64,000 nt of DNA from Flavobacterium sp. GT3R68. Lineage in GTDB: Bacteria > Bacteroidota > Bacteroidia > Flavobacteriales > Flavobacteriaceae. Positions 61,639-64,000 of this stretch are shown one piece after another. The notes below the pieces were generated by a model. That model did no database searches, was not told where the DNA came from, and worked only from the letters and a program-made list of their open reading frames with translations. How positions within the stretch are numbered: the stretch's first letter is position 1; each line of letters opens with the position of its first letter. The stretch spans positions 248,001 to 312,000 of the forward strand of contig NZ_VJZK01000004.1 in the NCBI RefSeq assembly GCF_007109225.1. The letters are read 5' to 3'. A program made the position numbers and the translations under genes.

Positions 61639-61893
61639 TTATTTAAAGATTGAATATTTAATGTGACTCGGATTATTTTCATTAGGCTTCACCAGCCATT
61701 TTACAGAATAAATCAATGCAAATATTGCGATAACGATAGTGATACCAATACTTACATAATCCCAATTACTATCCGGTCCGGCGCCATGCAAAATGCCACG
61801 TAGAGCTTTGGGTTGGTTGCGTTCGCACACCGGACATGCAAACAATGTAATTTGAAAAGCGATTAGTGCCAGGAATGTTAGGATTTTTTTCAT
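61639..61893 (-). CDS. Small Cys-containing membrane protein of the oxidase cluster, unknown family
   Basis: An 84-residue product. A signal-like N-terminus (MKKILTFLALIAFQITLFA) ends at a CPVC motif, followed by ERNQPKALRGILHGAGPDS. A membrane helix (about 45-68, YVSIGITIVIAIFALIYSV) and a basic tail complete it. The CPVC pair near the periplasmic face could bind copper or a thiol partner. It lies between the cytochrome c subunit (gap 18 nt) and the 135-residue protein (6 nt). An accessory role in oxidase assembly is plausible. The family is not recognised. Confidence 0.75.
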   Translation of the reverse strand: MKKILTFLALIAFQITLFACPVCERNQPKALRGILHGAGPDSNWDYVSIGITIVIAIFALIYSVKWLVKPNENNPSHIKYSIFK

Positions 61894-61911
61894 GGTTTTA
61901 GAATTTACTTC

Positions 61912-62925
61912 CTATTGATCAGCCGGAGCCTTAAGTTTTATAAAATCTATAATTTTCTTAATTTCTTCCGGTGTTACTTCTTTACCTTTGTTTCCCCATG
62001 AGTTTCGCTCGTAGTTAATAATAGCGGCAACATCGTATTCTGTGAAATTCATATTGGTTCCCACGGCAGCCATAACGCCATAATCGGCTCTTGCGTCGTA
62101 ACCATTCATGATTATATCAACATAAAATTCCAAGTTATCTCCCGTAACAATTGGGCTTCCTTTGAGAGGAGGAAACGCACCTTTTAACCCTTCTCCATTA
62201 GCCTGATGGCATGCGGCACAATTGGTGGCGTAAAGTGCTTTTCCGTCTACTGATTTGGTACCCGTCTTGGAGTCAGCAACTTGAGGTGCCTCTTTTTTAT
62301 ATAAAAATTCTTGTGGAAGTGTTCCTTCCGGTAATGGCGTTTGTTTTAGTGATTGAATGTAGGCAACCAATTGTAACGCTTCTTTTTTGGCAACTAACTT
62401 CCCGGTTTTTCCTTCAAGAAATTCGGCTGGCATACTCACGACAACATCATCTTTTGACGGATTATCTTTCATTTCAAACATCCACTTGTATGAAGGCATA
62501 ATCGATTGCGCCACGACGCTTCTCGGCTGATACAAGTGCATTAGATTCCAATCTTTGCTGGATTGACGGTTTCCAACATCGGTCAAATCGGGACCTGTTC
62601 GTTCGGTCCCCATAACCGTTGCCGTATTTTGCCAAATGCTGGTTCTGCCAATATTGGCATAATCCGCCGCCATTCCTGGGCGACTTCCAAACATTTTATC
62701 CATTTCCACATTACGAACCTGTTGGGAGTGACAACCCACACATCCCTCGGCAATATAAATTAGTTTACCTGCCCTGGCATCGCCCGAAAGCGGTTTGGTT
62801 CCCGGCAAAGGCATATTGGAATACTGATTCTGAAAAGCGGGCATAATTGCAGTCAAATACGTTAGCAAAGCAAATAAAAGCCCTGCTGTAATGTATAATC
62901 TTTTATGATTATTAAAAATGTTCAT
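61912..62925 (-). CDS. Fused cytochrome c subunit of a cbb3-like oxidase (CcoO-like plus a second haem c domain)
   Basis: A 337-residue protein. An N-terminal anchor (about 10-30, YITAGLLFALLTYLTAIMP) is followed by a CcoO-like domain (about 45-195). Its haem site is Cys62-x2-Cys65-His66 in EGCVGCHSQQVR; LMHLYQPRSVVAQSIMPSY and LVAYIQSL are typical of FixO/CcoO. A second class I cytochrome (about 220-335) has Cys236-x2-Cys239-His240 in NCAACHQANGEGLKGAFP. Canonical CcoO has one haem and CcoP is separate, so this chain appears to merge both roles. It passes electrons to the adjacent CcoN-like subunit (gap 5 nt). Confidence 0.9.
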   Translation of the reverse strand: MNIFNNHKRLYITAGLLFALLTYLTAIMPAFQNQYSNMPLPGTKPLSGDARAGKLIYIAEGCVGCHSQQVRNVEMDKMFGSRPGMAADYANIGRTSIWQNTATVMGTERTGPDLTDVGNRQSSKDWNLMHLYQPRSVVAQSIMPSYKWMFEMKDNPSKDDVVVSMPAEFLEGKTGKLVAKKEALQLVAYIQSLKQTPLPEGTLPQEFLYKKEAPQVADSKTGTKSVDGKALYATNCAACHQANGEGLKGAFPPLKGSPIVTGDNLEFYVDIIMNGYDARADYGVMAAVGTNMNFTEYDVAAIINYERNSWGNKGKEVTPEEIKKIIDFIKLKAPADQ

Positions 62926-62930
62926 GGCTA

Positions 62931-64000
62931 TTAGTTATTTGATTGTTCTAAAATTTTGAATGCTTCTTCTTTTACATCTAATTCTGCGACTTCTTTCGCA
63001 GTCATTCGGTAGAAATTATAAGCGAAAATTAAATGCGAAATAAACATTAAACTGCCCCCTATCGCACGCCAAACCCAAAAGTCAAACATAAGTACAACAC
63101 TGTCGATAAAAGGTTTGCCTTCCATCCACATTAGGCCTCTCAAAGTGGCGCCAATAGATAGCGGTACTGAATAAAATAACAATCCGATGAATGCCAGCCA
63201 AAAATGGACACCTACTAAATGCTGTGGTGGTTCTTTGCCTGTAAGTCTTGGAACAACAACATAAATGCCACCCCAAAGTGTAAAAGTTATAATTCCGTAA
63301 AATCCTAAATGCGCGTGAGCCACTGTAAAATCGGTGAAATGCCAAAGTAAATTGGTAAATTTAAAAGCTTCAGCTGTGCCCTGCATGGAAACCAGGAAAT
63401 AATATATAACGGCAAGCAAAAAGAAGGGTAAGGTATAACTCGAAGTTACTTTATTCCAATTTCCTCTGAAAGTCATCGAAAAATTAATTGTTCCCGCGAC
63501 TACAGGAATAATCATTCCTGCACTACCAACAATTGCAACCGTTTGTAACCACCATGGAATAGGCGCAAAAATAAAATGATGCGTTCCAATTATGGTATAG
63601 AAAATAATTTGAGTCCAAAATGCTAAAATCCCTAAACTATAAGCATAAATCGGTTTGTTGATTTGTTGTGGAATAAAATAATACAACAATCCTAAAGTAT
63701 AAAGGGTGAACCACATTCCGACGCCGGAGTGCATAAAATACCCCTGCACAATGGTTTCTGAAACTCCGTCCTGCCAAAATGGTAAATATGCCGTTAACGC
63801 GACAATTATGGTGAAAATAATGGAAGAAACAATGTACCAATTAGAGATGTAAATTTCCTTGGTCGTTCGGTTCGCTACCGTCATAATAAAATTGGCTAAA
63901 GTCAGGATTAGTGCCGCAGCGAAAAATGCCATGACCGGCCAAATGTATTCCCGGAATTCGCCTCCACCATTATTGATTCCGCTCATCAGGCAAATTGTGC
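62931..64000 (-). CDS. cbb3-like haem-copper oxidase subunit I (N-terminus beyond right edge)
   Basis: 356 codons are visible and the frame stays open at the edge. The ATG at 63986 is internal (residues TICL precede it). Counting from that Met, CuB ligands would be His86 (YFMHSGVGM) and His136-His137 (GTHHFIF), 50 residues apart as I recall for CcoN. A Tyr130 suits the His-Tyr crosslink. His224 and His226 in AHAHLGFYGI would bind haem. About 120 N-terminal residues, including the first haem b ligand, should lie outside. FMHSGVG in place of the usual GHNAV marks a variant group. It reduces oxygen at the inner membrane. Confidence 0.88.
   Translation of the reverse strand, partial: TICLMSGINNGGGEFREYIWPVMAFFAAALILTLANFIMTVANRTTKEIYISNWYIVSSIIFTIIVALTAYLPFWQDGVSETIVQGYFMHSGVGMWFTLYTLGLLYYFIPQQINKPIYAYSLGILAFWTQIIFYTIIGTHHFIFAPIPWWLQTVAIVGSAGMIIPVVAGTINFSMTFRGNWNKVTSSYTLPFFLLAVIYYFLVSMQGTAEAFKFTNLLWHFTDFTVAHAHLGFYGIITFTLWGGIYVVVPRLTGKEPPQHLVGVHFWLAFIGLLFYSVPLSIGATLRGLMWMEGKPFIDSVVLMFDFWVWRAIGGSLMFISHLIFAYNFYRMTAKEVAELDVKEEAFKILEQSNN

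Noticed and set aside
1..64000. Insertion sequences, prophage or defence systems
   Set aside because: No transposase, integrase, recombinase, phage structural or known defence gene was recognised in any frame. DUF4494 alone is not evidence for a phage.

Overview
The window looks like chromosome of a Bacteroidota organism in the family Flavobacteriaceae, most likely Flavobacterium or a close relative. The reasons are the low GC content, the promoter form TTTG-N19-TATATTTG in front of the tRNA-His gene, several secreted proteins ending in type IX secretion (Por/T9SS) sorting domains, SPII lipoproteins, the bacillithiol gene bshB1, a menaquinone gene pair, a RibB whose GTP-cyclohydrolase domain has lost its zinc cysteines, and a cbb3-like oxidase. 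I see no insertion sequence, prophage, CRISPR array or integrase. This is mostly ordinary core genome with a few accessory patches.

Layout. 1-3450: the tail of an unknown gene, a candidate structured RNA, a DUF4494 gene and a TPR-type hybrid histidine kinase. 3460-16650: purL, a T9SS-exported endonuclease I, a beta-helix lipoprotein, a thioesterase/isochorismate synthase pair, bshB1, tRNA-His, an ECF sigma factor with an overlapping membrane protein, an M28 peptidase lipoprotein and a small secreted protein. 16650-20500: catalase HPII-type, a dienelactone hydrolase, a DUF1801 gene broken by an apparent 19-nt deletion, and a tiny Lys/Cys-rich secreted protein. 20511-33132: a signalling block with a 1748-residue multi-PAS/GAF hybrid kinase, two metal-related small proteins, a receiver protein, a LytTR regulator, an AraC-type regulator, a hybrid kinase carrying eight tandem 21-residue repeats plus an HPt domain, and a receiver overlapping its stop codon. 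33233-33442 is an exact ten-copy 21-bp tandem array.

33558-39633: an OmpA-family protein, an Ig-like/DUF3494 (ice-binding type) lipoprotein, a DUF305 lipoprotein, an alpha/beta hydrolase and tRNA-Ser. 39810-46477 is a compact minus-strand operon (tpx, dgkA, ftsK, lolA-like, lptF/G-like, ribB). 46596-47806 is a peroxide-defence operon (ahpC, thioredoxin, small helical protein). A divergent amino-acid permease shares an AGTATCG motif with ahpC. 49821-52267 holds two tandem leucine-rich T9SS proteins. 52378-52710 is a heavily decayed PLP-dependent sulfur amino-acid enzyme beside an intact Lrp/AsnC regulator. 53385-59070 holds DUF1579, lpdA, doxX, pabB and tilS. 59067-61151 is a DsbD-type reductase gene, converging on a cbb3-like oxidase cluster that runs off the right edge.

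How the parts work together: folate, riboflavin, menaquinone and purine enzymes supply cofactors. Catalase, AhpC, Tpx, thioredoxin and bacillithiol form the redox defence. DsbD plausibly supports thiol handling for the cytochromes next door. The phosphorelay proteins around 20-33 kb plausibly form one network. The least explained items are the 73-223 RNA-like fold, the 21-bp array, the repeat-bearing kinase, the broken sulfur enzyme beside its probable regulator, and the two unnamed oxidase-cluster proteins.
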